Below are positions 8,026-14,265 of a DNA stretch of 18,693 bases, piece by piece; the stretch's first letter is position 1, and each line of letters starts with the position of its first letter. Under the pieces are notes generated by a model, which made no database searches, was not told the DNA's origin, and saw only the letters and a list, made by a program, of their open reading frames with translations. A program made the translations under genes and the position numbers. The DNA comes from JAFGLP01 sp050014895. GTDB lineage: Bacteria > Chloroflexota > Dehalococcoidia > GIF9 > UBA5629. Location: positions 1-18,693 of the forward strand of contig JBEKCL010000050.1 in NCBI GenBank assembly GCA_050014895.1. The letters run 5' to 3'.

Positions 8026-8095
8026 CAGCTACGAACCACTGCCCGTGCAGTTAGCTGCATATATTTTTCAGAAGTGGTAGTTCTTGAGAGGCAGG
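8026..8095 (+). repeat. Hairpin-forming dispersed repeat, copy A
   Basis: This 70-nt segment aligns without gaps to the reverse complement of 13321-13390, with 11 mismatches (about 84% identity). Both copies share the core GTGCAGTTAGCTG and ATATTTTTCAGAAGTGGT. Each copy can fold with an outer stem (GAACCACT with GGTAGTTC here) and an inner GCAG/CTGC stem. It ends directly at the -35 box of the TIR gene promoter. No coding frame is shared. It could be a small MITE or REP-like element. Confidence 0.75.
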
Positions 8096-8125
8096 TTGAC
8101 CTCAATGATGCTGCTCAAATATACT
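8096..8125 (+). promoter_or_regulatory. Promoter of the TIR-domain gene
   Basis: TTGACC (8096-8101), an 18-nt spacer and TATACT (8120-8125) each match 5/6 of the sigma-70 consensus. They lie 45 nt before the ATG at 8170. The hairpin repeat abuts the -35 box, so it may have brought or modulated this promoter. Confidence 0.6.
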
Positions 8126-8169
8126 AGGCCCGTAGTACTGTACCAGTCATATATCTGAGGTTAAAGGTC

Positions 8170-9354
8170 ATGGCTCACGACGTTTTTATAAGTTATTCAA
8201 GCCGCGATAAGACCGTTGCCGATGCGGTATGCGCAAGCCTGGAAAGCAGGAAGATCCGCTGCTGGATAGCACCACGAGATGTGCTGCCCGGAGTCCCGTA
8301 TGCCGAAGCCCTCATAGAAGGACTGAATCAGAGCAGCCTCGTGGTCCTGGTATTTTCCCAAAATTCAAATACTTCTCCGCAGGTAATGCGCGAGATGGAA
8401 AGGGCGGTCCATAAAGGCATCCCCATTATCCCGTTCCGAATAGAAGACGTGATGCCTTCTAAATCTATGGAATATTTCGTGAGCTCTTCACACTGGCTTG
8501 ATGCAATGACACCCCCTCTTGAAATGCACTTGCAAAGGCTTGCTGATACAGTCCAGGTCCTACTGTCAGGTGGAAACACGAGTTTGGCAGAACCGGTGCC
8601 ATCCGCAACTTCTCCGACAACTATTAACGTTAAACCGAAGAATAAGGCCTTACCTCTTATCGTAGTCGCAAGTGTAGTTGTTGCCCTGGCCGTTATAGGT
8701 GTGATTTTCCTGACAGGTGGATTCGGGCGTCTTCCGAAGGGTCCGAATCTATCATCGCCAGCGAGTAAACCGGCAGCCACTTCTGCTCCCGGTCTAAAAG
8801 CTGAAGGATTATTGTACGAGGATAATTTCGATAACCCATCCTCAGGGTGGAAAAAATTCTCTGATGAAAGCCAGGACAGCAATTATGAAAATGGTGAATA
8901 CAGCCTAACTGTAAAGAAGTGGAACTGGGGAAACTGGGTAGCCAACCGGAATGCGGGGCGATTTGCGGATATGATCCTTGACATAGATACCAGGTTGGTC
9001 AGCGGTTCGTTTCAGAGCGGCTACGGAGTGGTCTTCCGCGTGCAAAACGATGATAGTTTTTACCGTTGTCTGTTATCAGGGCAGGGGGCATTTAGAATTG
9101 ATAAAAGGACCGGCGGCGTTATCCACGTTCTGCAGAAATATACAGATTCACCTTTCATCAACCAGGGTAATACGGCCAACCATCTCAAGGTAACGTGCAA
9201 GGGCCCTCAGATTGATGTTGCATGCAACGGGCATGATCTGGTCAGCATCAAGGACACTTCGTTTTCGGACGGGTTTGTGGGAGTCGCAGTAACTGCAGTA
9301 GAACCTCCTGCCACTGCCCATTTTGATAATCTAAGTGTCCGCGCCGGGAATTAG
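8170..9354 (+). CDS. TIR-domain membrane protein with C-terminal jelly-roll domain
   Basis: A 394-residue protein. Residues 3-130 are a TIR domain: DVFISYSSRD (box 1), IAPRDVLPG (33-41, BB-loop region), VVLVFSQNS, and SPQVMREMERA with E75/E77 at the place of the NADase catalytic glutamate in TIR enzymes. After a Ser/Thr/Pro-rich linker come a single membrane helix (about 161-182) and a second low-complexity linker. Residues about 215-392 form a concanavalin/DUF1080-like beta-sandwich (LYEDNFDNPSSGW... to TAHFDNLSVRAGN). The TIR part would be cytoplasmic and the beta-sandwich outside, so the architecture looks like a sensor with a TIR output. TIR domains in bacteria act in NAD+-consuming defence or as scaffolds; which applies is unknown. 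AAAGG precedes the ATG and a good promoter lies at 8096-8125. It is convergent with a nuclease-like gene. Confidence 0.87.
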   Translation: MAHDVFISYSSRDKTVADAVCASLESRKIRCWIAPRDVLPGVPYAEALIEGLNQSSLVVLVFSQNSNTSPQVMREMERAVHKGIPIIPFRIEDVMPSKSMEYFVSSSHWLDAMTPPLEMHLQRLADTVQVLLSGGNTSLAEPVPSATSPTTINVKPKNKALPLIVVASVVVALAVIGVIFLTGGFGRLPKGPNLSSPASKPAATSAPGLKAEGLLYEDNFDNPSSGWKKFSDESQDSNYENGEYSLTVKKWNWGNWVANRNAGRFADMILDIDTRLVSGSFQSGYGVVFRVQNDDSFYRCLLSGQGAFRIDKRTGGVIHVLQKYTDSPFINQGNTANHLKVTCKGPQIDVACNGHDLVSIKDTSFSDGFVGVAVTAVEPPATAHFDNLSVRAGN

Positions 9355-9464
9355 ATGACCTATTTAGTCTGCTTTGTGCGATAAATCTGAAAGCCTGCTT
9401 TTAAAAGGAATCCCGGTATACTTCTTACAGTTTATCTGCCTTTATCTTTGTCTTCCTCAAACAA

Positions 9465-9498
9465 TTCATCGTAATGTGTGATTGAACATTACGATGGA
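9465..9498. terminator. Perfect 11-bp hairpin between convergent genes
   Basis: CATCGTAATGT (9467-9477) and ACATTACGATG (9486-9496) form an 11-bp stem with an 8-nt loop, extendable by two pairs (one wobble) to 9465-9498. It lies between the stops of the TIR gene (9354) and the minus-strand nuclease-like gene (9530), the right place for a shared terminator. Neither side has a clear T-run, so intrinsic termination is uncertain. The 10-mer AATGTGTGAT is directly repeated at 9473 and 9498. Confidence 0.5.
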
Positions 9499-9529
9499 AT
9501 GTGTGATCCCGCCATTGACGTCGGTGGCC

Positions 9530-10378
9530 TTACATAGGAGAAAGCCTATTTTGACAAATTTTACTCTGGGCTAGATTGCTGAGACGTAGGATGATATTGC
9601 GCTCCAGTGCTCGCGCCCACTGTGCGTGATGTCGCAGGTAGGGGCTAAGGCCAGTCATGGTGACAATGTCGGGATAGAACGCTTCCCGCGTAGTGTTCGG
9701 CATAAAATTGCCCAATGTGACCGGAATAAATTGCCTTTCGTCCAGTCGGATTTTGTCACCACGGCTTAGTCGTACCTCGATTAGCGTGCCGTTGAGTACC
9801 ACGACCGGTTGGAATATGGCAAGTTGCCTAAAGCTAAGGCCTTGTAGTTGTTTGTCGGCTGACTGAAGTGGTTCAACTTCAGATTGGGCTGCCTTGCAGG
9901 ACTTTACCAGTGCCGTATAGATCTGTGATGGAACGTTGTCTTTCTTAAATGCTTCACCATATGAGATGCCAACTTGGCGGCACCGCTGCCGGGGAAGGCC
10001 GTCCACAAGCAGGTCGTGGGTTACGATGTCGCTAAGATTGTGGACGTATGTGAGAATGCATCGACTGGCCGGTTGAAGGTTCCTTGAGTCGGACACGGGT
10101 AACGTGTAGACAAGCCAGGGCTTGTCATTGCCGTTCTTCACCTCGATTGCCAATGTGATCTCTACCGAAAGGTCATGGGGCTCATCGAATCTATAGTGGA
10201 ATGCAATGATGTCTATTTCGCGCATTTTGGATTCATCTTTGTCTAGGAACGTTACCGAGTTGCGTACGTCCCACCTGTTCTTAACCAGTTCTTTCGCCAC
10301 CAGCAGCTCGGACAGGAATCCGGATTTGTTTATGTCCTGGACAATTCTTGCGTGCAGTTTGTCTGACGTCACCTTCAT
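9530..10378 (-). CDS. PD-(D/E)XK nuclease-fold protein
   Basis: A 282-residue protein. The N-terminal part has the restriction-endonuclease-like core: E24 in SGFLSELLVAKELVKNRW, D56 in MREIDIIAF and the E79-x-K81 pair in LAIEVKNG, with correct spacing and predicted strand order. The C-terminal 180 residues (from about 100) are not recognised; they contain no obvious helix-turn-helix or transmembrane segment. The fold implies DNA or RNA cleavage or binding, or a resolvase/anti-phage role, but this is fold-level inference. An upstream in-frame ATG at 10402 exists, but GGAGG sits 4 nt before the ATG at 10378, which is preferred. It has no methyltransferase or helicase partner, so it is not a standard restriction module. 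It is convergent with the TIR gene. Confidence 0.68.
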   Translation of the reverse strand: MKVTSDKLHARIVQDINKSGFLSELLVAKELVKNRWDVRNSVTFLDKDESKMREIDIIAFHYRFDEPHDLSVEITLAIEVKNGNDKPWLVYTLPVSDSRNLQPASRCILTYVHNLSDIVTHDLLVDGLPRQRCRQVGISYGEAFKKDNVPSQIYTALVKSCKAAQSEVEPLQSADKQLQGLSFRQLAIFQPVVVLNGTLIEVRLSRGDKIRLDERQFIPVTLGNFMPNTTREAFYPDIVTMTGLSPYLRHHAQWARALERNIILRLSNLAQSKICQNRLSPM

Positions 10379-10402
10379 CGGGCCTCCGGCATATTCTATC
10401 AT

Positions 10403-10730
10403 GACGCAGGAGCAACCACATAGCGTTCCTGTTGTACCTCAGCGTCCGCCAGATTTTGTTGATGACACGCTTGCTAGCAGTTGCTCTTCGGACGCCAGTG
10501 AAGTTACAGAGGCCTTATTTTGGGAAACATCGGTATGACAACACAAGATGACGGATTGTTTAATTCTCGTTATATGTCCACGTAAACATCCCGATGTTGT
10601 CGTAATTCGGCTGAGGATGATTCCTTCTGATAAACTAAATAACTCGACTATATGCTGGCCACCATTTAGAGTCATTAACGTATCTTAATATGCATGCTGT
10701 TTGGCAAATAGTTTAGGGAGGCGACTAATA
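10403..10730. other. Intergenic stretch with one dispersed repeat, no convincing gene
   Basis: No gene is supported here. A 45-codon plus-strand frame starting at ATG 10401 lacks an SD and family resemblance. The stretch carries a copy of a short repeat (10571-10598) shared with 13414-13442. It ends with a good SD (AGGGAGG, about 10715-10721) for the collapsed dehydrogenase frame. Confidence 0.55.
10571..10598 (+). repeat. Short dispersed repeat, copy 1
   Basis: TATATG-CCACGTA-ACATCCC-ATGTT is shared in the same orientation with 13414-13442, with single-base differences at the dashes and a one-base length difference at the end. A weaker similarity continues further on (TAAACTAA-T-ACT at about 10629 and about 13507). 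Both copies lie in intergenic DNA. Its nature is unknown. Confidence 0.5.
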
Positions 10731-10964
10731 ATGAAAATACAGGTTATTGGTGTGGGTGTAGTTGGAGGTGCTCAGGCATACCTGAGATCCGATATCGTCT
10801 GGGCCGTGCCAAGATAACGAACGAGATGATAAGAACTCAGCTTCAATTATCGAAACTCAGGCAACTACGGCAGGACCTCTATTTATGTAACACCGTATCC
10901 TGACGCAGGTATCCATTCAGATAATCCAGATAAAAGTCACATACAAGAGCTTGCTCGAGCATGA
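10731..10964 (+). pseudogene. Collapsed nucleotide-sugar (UDP-glucose-type) dehydrogenase
   Basis: With a good SD (AGGGAGG) and ATG, the frame begins MKIQVIGVGVVGGAQAYL, the Rossmann GxGxxG start of UDP-glucose/GDP-mannose dehydrogenases. It then runs into unrelated residues and stops at 10815-10817 after 28 residues. In another frame, 10871-10964 reads IYVTPYPDAGIHSDNPDKSH, followed by IQELARA and a stop. This resembles the later 'CTPYP...' NAD-binding loop region of the same family. The roughly 60 residues between these segments and all of the catalytic and C-terminal domains are missing. The first part is a convincing match; the second is suggestive. Confidence 0.6.
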
Positions 10965-10992
10965 TAATTAAAAATACATGGATGATAGCAGG

Positions 10993-11010
10993 CAACTTAC
11001 AGGTAAGTTG
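10993..11010. promoter_or_regulatory. 18-bp palindrome overlapping the start of the Mo-lipoprotein gene
   Basis: CAACTTAC-AG-GTAAGTTG is a perfect 8-bp inverted repeat with a 2-nt AG centre. It shares its layout (arms around AG) with the operator-like site at 669-688, though not its arm sequence. It covers the AGG that could serve as SD and touches the possible GTG start at 11010. It may be a repressor site or a translation-blocking hairpin. Confidence 0.5.
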
Positions 11011-11762
11011 TGCGTTTTATAGATAATATGAAAATAGTATCTCTATTTAGTATGGCAATTATGCTTTCAGCGATACTGGTGTCGATGTTTGCTTGTATAC
11101 CTGAGTCAACACGCCAGGCTTCTGCACCATCGTCTCAAGCCGCAGTGAATCCGCAGAATCCAATCGCTGTGGAAAATTCAACAAATGAGCGCCAGGCCGG
11201 GGAGCCCCCGTCAGCACAAACAAATGATTCTCGACCAATAACTGAAGGCAGCAACATTGATCTTCAGGAACTGATTCATAGTGACCCGGCCGACGTGGAT
11301 AATTCAAGGCTACCTATCACACCAATTGAAGAAATTCACACGACCGGTAACCCCCAATCGATAGACATCGCGCAATACCGGCTAAGCATTGATGGACTTG
11401 TCGACCAGCCTCTTTCCCTGGACTATGGAGCGTTGATGTCCTATCGCAAAGTCACGGAGACTGTCCTGCTGATCTGCCCCGGGCTTTTCGTTGACAATGC
11501 TGCGTGGACGGGAATCCCGGTCGCAACGTTACTGGAAACTGCAGATATAAAGCCAGAGGCCCAGAAGATAACCTTTATCGGGAAAGACGGGTACAGGCAA
11601 ACGCTGTCTATTGAGGAAGCCCAACAGGCGGGCGTCTTCCTGGCATACATGGTTAATGGAAAGACATTGCCAACTGAACATGGATTTCCTTTGAGACTGA
11701 TCGCAAAAGGACATTATGGAAATATATGGGTTAAGTGGTTGGTGCGAATTGAGGTCAACTGA
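11010..11762 (+). CDS. Lipoprotein with sulfite-oxidase-fold molybdopterin domain (copy 1)
   Basis: 250 residues from GTG 11010, or 244 from ATG 11028. The signal peptide ends in SMFAC with the lipidated C29. A low-complexity Ser/Ala/Pro/Asn-rich linker runs from residue 30 to about 110. The sulfite-oxidase-like molybdopterin-binding fold spans about 118-250: QYRLSIDGLVDQPLSLDY, then LLICPG with C156 as candidate Mo ligand, AWTGIPVATLL, FLAYMVNGKTLPTEHGFPLRL and a final WVKWLVRIEV. The C-terminal Mo-cofactor dimerisation domain of true sulfite oxidases is absent, as in MsrP/YedY-like proteins. It would face outside the membrane and exchange electrons with the cytochrome b-like protein encoded just downstream. 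Start choice: GTG has an AGG at 6 nt but lies on a palindrome, while ATG 11028 lacks an SD. The substrate is unknown. Confidence 0.85.
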   Translation: MRFIDNMKIVSLFSMAIMLSAILVSMFACIPESTRQASAPSSQAAVNPQNPIAVENSTNERQAGEPPSAQTNDSRPITEGSNIDLQELIHSDPADVDNSRLPITPIEEIHTTGNPQSIDIAQYRLSIDGLVDQPLSLDYGALMSYRKVTETVLLICPGLFVDNAAWTGIPVATLLETADIKPEAQKITFIGKDGYRQTLSIEEAQQAGVFLAYMVNGKTLPTEHGFPLRLIAKGHYGNIWVKWLVRIEVN

Positions 11763-11801
11763 GAATTGAAAGGTAACATAGGACAAAGGATTTCTCAGAC
11801 A

Positions 11802-12050
11802 ATGGGAAACATTTTCAGGGCAAGGCTTACAGGACAGATAATTCAGTGGCTTCTGCTAATAACTATCATATTGTTTATTGCCACAGGTTTTGGAATAACG
11901 CAATTCGGAATAATTGAACCTGTCTCTTTAGGAGTTTTGATTAGACGCTGGTCCTTAGTTATTCACACTAATCTAATTATTCCGTTCATAATCTTGCTGG
12001 GTCTGCATATTTATTTGCATTTCTATCGTCGAACTCACACAACCAATTAA
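11802..12050 (+). CDS. Small two-helix cytochrome b-like membrane protein
   Basis: 82 residues with two membrane helices (about 12-33 and 54-73). H55 and H69 (SLVIHTNL...LLGLHIYLHF) align with H53 and H67 of the longer paralogue encoded at 17243-17581 and are candidate haem-b ligands. It would carry electrons to or from the sulfite-oxidase-fold lipoprotein just upstream. The frame is open up to a TTG at 11766, 3 nt after the previous stop, but ATG 11802 gives the same N-terminal length as the paralogue (MGNIFRARLTGQIIQW against MNLWLKRIARTSAWV) and has AAAGGA upstream. The third helix of the paralogue is missing: the protein ends soon after the second helix (YRRTHTTN), and the following 150 nt show no continuation in another frame. 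It is either a minimal form or truncated. Confidence 0.72.
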   Translation: MGNIFRARLTGQIIQWLLLITIILFIATGFGITQFGIIEPVSLGVLIRRWSLVIHTNLIIPFIILLGLHIYLHFYRRTHTTN

Positions 12051-12201
12051 CGGGTATAGAGACAGGCTCTCAAACGGATATTCGGGATGGTCAGCTGGCT
12101 GGCATCAAAGTAACCTCTGCGATTCAAGGCTTTCCTCAGCTATTGCGTACTGTGACTCTGCGAGCTACACTGACTATTAATATTATCTGGAGGCCAGACT
12201 G

Positions 12202-13215
12202 GTGATAAGGCGCATTGTGAATATATGGCATCCCGCCATATACCAGGGCACCAATAGGATGAGGGCTCATTTCGAGGGCTGGTATTTCAAGCTGGTCGAT
12301 AGGCAAGGGAAGAATATCTACGCTGTGATTCCCGGAGTCTCATTTGACAAGCAGGGCGATGCGCATTGCTTTATTCAGTTACTCAACGGCAAGGATGCCT
12401 CCAGCAAATACTTCAGGTACGATATCAGCAGCTTTCGATATTCGGATAAAACTTTCCAGCTATGGGTTGGGCAGAGCTATTTCAGCAGCGATAAGGTCGA
12501 GATTAATATCAGCGATGCAGAAACATCTATCAGCGGGACGCTGATTTTTGATGGCATCATCCCTTGGCCGTCGACGGCCTGTTCACCCGGTGCCATGGGC
12601 TGGTATGCATTTATGCCATTCATGGAATGCTATCATGCCGTGGTGAGCTTTAATCACGACATAAAGGGCGGCCTCAAGATAGACGGCTGCTATATCGATT
12701 TTAACGGAGGGCTCGGGTATATCGAGAAGGACTGGGGACGTTCTTTCCCTTATTATTACGTCTGGTCACAGTCCAATCATTTCGGCCAGCCTGGCACCTC
12801 CATCATGGTGTCGATTGCCAATATCCCCTGGCTGGGCGGTGCTTTCGACGGTTTCATGGTGGGCTTTCTCTGTGGAGAGCATCTCTACCGCTTCACAACG
12901 TATAACGGCGCCAGCATCGATGAGCTTAAGGTAGACACTCAATCGCTGACGGCTGGATTCACTTCGCGGGGCTACTATTTGCAGGTAGAAGCACACAAGT
13001 CCAGCGCTACAGACCTGGCAGCTCCGAATGAGGGTGCCATGGAAGGCAGGATTGCGGAGAGTATGACCTCGGAAATACACGTGAAGCTATGCCGGCTGGA
13101 ACGTGGACATGAGAGGCTCATCTTCGAGGGGAGCGGGCGCAATGCCGGACTGGAGATTACAGGGGAGATAGCTAGATTCAAACAGGTCACTCGCTCCAGA
13201 CAATGTGATGCCTAA
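12202..13215 (+). CDS. Tocopherol-cyclase-like protein
   Basis: 337 residues from a GTG with SD GGAGG 8 nt upstream. The motifs FEGWYFK (24-30), near-N-terminal HPAIYQG, GYIEKDWGRSFP (172-183) and the following VWSQSNHF (187-194) are the hallmarks of the tocopherol cyclase (VTE1-like) family, a two-beta-barrel lipocalin-like fold. In plants the enzyme closes the chromanol ring. Bacterial and non-photosynthetic homologues have no established function, though quinone or isoprenoid lipid binding is plausible. There is no signal peptide or membrane helix. The length is typical of bacterial members and no breaks are seen. No menaquinone or tocopherol genes are nearby, so context does not refine the role. 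Confidence 0.85.
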   Translation: MIRRIVNIWHPAIYQGTNRMRAHFEGWYFKLVDRQGKNIYAVIPGVSFDKQGDAHCFIQLLNGKDASSKYFRYDISSFRYSDKTFQLWVGQSYFSSDKVEINISDAETSISGTLIFDGIIPWPSTACSPGAMGWYAFMPFMECYHAVVSFNHDIKGGLKIDGCYIDFNGGLGYIEKDWGRSFPYYYVWSQSNHFGQPGTSIMVSIANIPWLGGAFDGFMVGFLCGEHLYRFTTYNGASIDELKVDTQSLTAGFTSRGYYLQVEAHKSSATDLAAPNEGAMEGRIAESMTSEIHVKLCRLERGHERLIFEGSGRNAGLEITGEIARFKQVTRSRQCDA

Positions 13216-13320
13216 TATGGCAAGCTACTTATCTTTATTTAATAAGAAAAATCAGAACATGGTGCCCCATAGCGTAAAAGCGAATTCCCCGACAAATGAA
13301 GTTGGTTTTTATCCAATTTA

Positions 13321-13390
13321 CCTACCTCGCAAGAACCACCACTTCTGAAAAATATAACCAGCTAACTGCACGCCTGGTGATTCATAGCTG
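13321..13390 (-). repeat. Hairpin-forming dispersed repeat, copy B (inverted)
   Basis: The reverse complement matches 8026-8095 at 59 of 70 positions without gaps. The outer stem here is GAATCACC with GGTGGTTC (8 pairs including one G-T); compared with copy A the arms differ but can still pair. No promoter-like pair follows it, unlike copy A. Confidence 0.75.
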
Positions 13391-13413
13391 CTACTTTATC
13401 GCTATTTTATAGC

Positions 13414-13442
13414 TATATGGCCACGTAGACATCCCTATGTTC
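13414..13442 (+). repeat. Short dispersed repeat, copy 2
   Basis: TATATGGCCACGTAGACATC and the following CCTATGTTC match 10571-10598 with three substitutions and one indel. It lies about 25 nt after the inverted hairpin repeat, in non-coding DNA. Confidence 0.5.
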
Positions 13443-13678
13443 GTTCAATGGTGACTATGTGGCGAAGCTAAATAGCAGTTTTGGACACTGAAAGGTCTTC
13501 CGAACGTAAACTAAGTTACTACCACTGCACATTCATCCCCTTGGCAAATCAAGGCATAGATTAACCAGTGGCGGAGAGAATATAATCAAATCCGACCGCA
13601 CAGCGCCGGAAATTACCAACCAACAGCCCCGGAGGCTATTTTAACCGGGACAACGAAGTAATCAGTGGTAGCGTTATT

Positions 13679-13706
13679 GGGGTCAGGTCAATCGTGACCT
13701 CACCCC
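13679..13706. repeat. REP-like palindrome
   Basis: GGGGTCAGGTCA (13679-13690), loop ATCG, then TGACCTCACCCC (13695-13706) form a 12-bp stem with one mismatch. The GGGGTCAGGTC...GACCTGACCCC form is widely seen as a repetitive palindrome near Y1/REP-associated transposases. None is encoded in this window. It sits 38 nt downstream of the stop of the minus-strand zinc-ribbon-like gene and could also act in ending that transcript, though no T-run follows. Confidence 0.5.
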
Positions 13707-13743
13707 CGTAAATTAGTCAATTGTATAATTAGGGCTTTCCGGC

Positions 13744-13998
13744 TTATGAGCCCTTGTCTTCTCTTTCTTCCGGAGTCTCTTTGCCCCATTCTTTAGCTTT
13801 GACCTTCTGACGGCTTATCACTTCGATGACCTCTTTTACAGGGCCGCACTTCGGATATTCGAAATGCTCATCTTCAAAAAACAAGCCATCTTTGTGGAAG
13901 GTCTTATCGTATTGAAGCACCATGCCACATTTTAAGCAGACAGCCAATGTCCATAGACCTATTGGCAATTCTTCCTTTTTCGAGGTCTTAAGCTGCAA
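13744..13998 (-). CDS. Zinc-ribbon-like small protein, probably 5'-altered
   Basis: 84 residues of unrecognised family. It has CLKCG (C21, C24) and later YPKCG, a pattern like a two-knuckle zinc ribbon (CxxC...CxxC) in which the third Cys has become Tyr (position 49), leaving three. A long acidic/aromatic stretch (HKDGLFFEDEHFEYPKCG) separates the knuckles, and the C-terminus is highly charged (KAKEWGKETPEEREDKGS). The only starts available are a TTG at 13998 without SD, or none. The open frame continues upstream (GFLNGARLQ) to a stop, and this part overlaps the antisense of the serine-recombinase remnant. The 5' end was therefore probably cut by that insertion. It may not be expressed. Confidence 0.45.
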   Translation of the reverse strand: MQLKTSKKEELPIGLWTLAVCLKCGMVLQYDKTFHKDGLFFEDEHFEYPKCGPVKEVIEVISRQKVKAKEWGKETPEEREDKGS

Positions 13999-14231
13999 GC
14001 GAGCGCCGTTGAGAAAGCCGGGAAGTTACTTCGGGAATTGCCCAAGCTCTGGGCTAAGGCGAATTTGGCGGAGAGACGAAAACTCTTGCTCAGTATATTG
14101 GGCGGCGTTTATATAGATGCCAAGAAGACAAAATCAATTATCTCAATAAAGCCAAAACCGCCGTTTATCCCTATTTTTCAGGTGGCGGTTTGGCGAGAAG
14201 GATCAGCTATTCAAGTTATATCAGCAAACCC

Positions 14232-14250
14232 ACCAATTCTCAGAATTGGT
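14232..14250. repeat. Perfect 19-bp dyad
   Basis: ACCAATTCT-C-AGAATTGGT is a perfect 9-bp inverted repeat around one base. It lies at the junction between recombinase-like coding sequence and the ssrA-like end. It could be part of a recombinase recognition site or an operator. Confidence 0.5.
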
Positions 14251-14265
14251 AATGTGTTGTGTTTC

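Larger units (their letters stand above)
13216..13743. other. 528-nt non-coding, repeat-rich gap
   Basis: No supported gene. It contains the inverted copy of the 70-nt hairpin repeat (13321-13390), the second copy of the short repeat (13414-13442) and a REP-like palindrome (13679-13706). A 46-codon frame starting at 13208 overlaps the previous stop and ends inside the repeat, with no SD. The content suggests an insertion hot spot. Confidence 0.6.

Noticed and set aside
10401..10538. 45-codon plus-strand frame MTQEQPHSVPVVPQ...
   Set aside because: No SD, unusual composition, no family resemblance, and its start overlaps the upstream part of the nuclease-like gene on the other strand.
13208..13350. 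46-codon frame MPNMASYLSLFNKKNQ... after the cyclase gene
   Set aside because: No SD, starts inside the previous stop region and ends within the dispersed hairpin repeat; probably chance.
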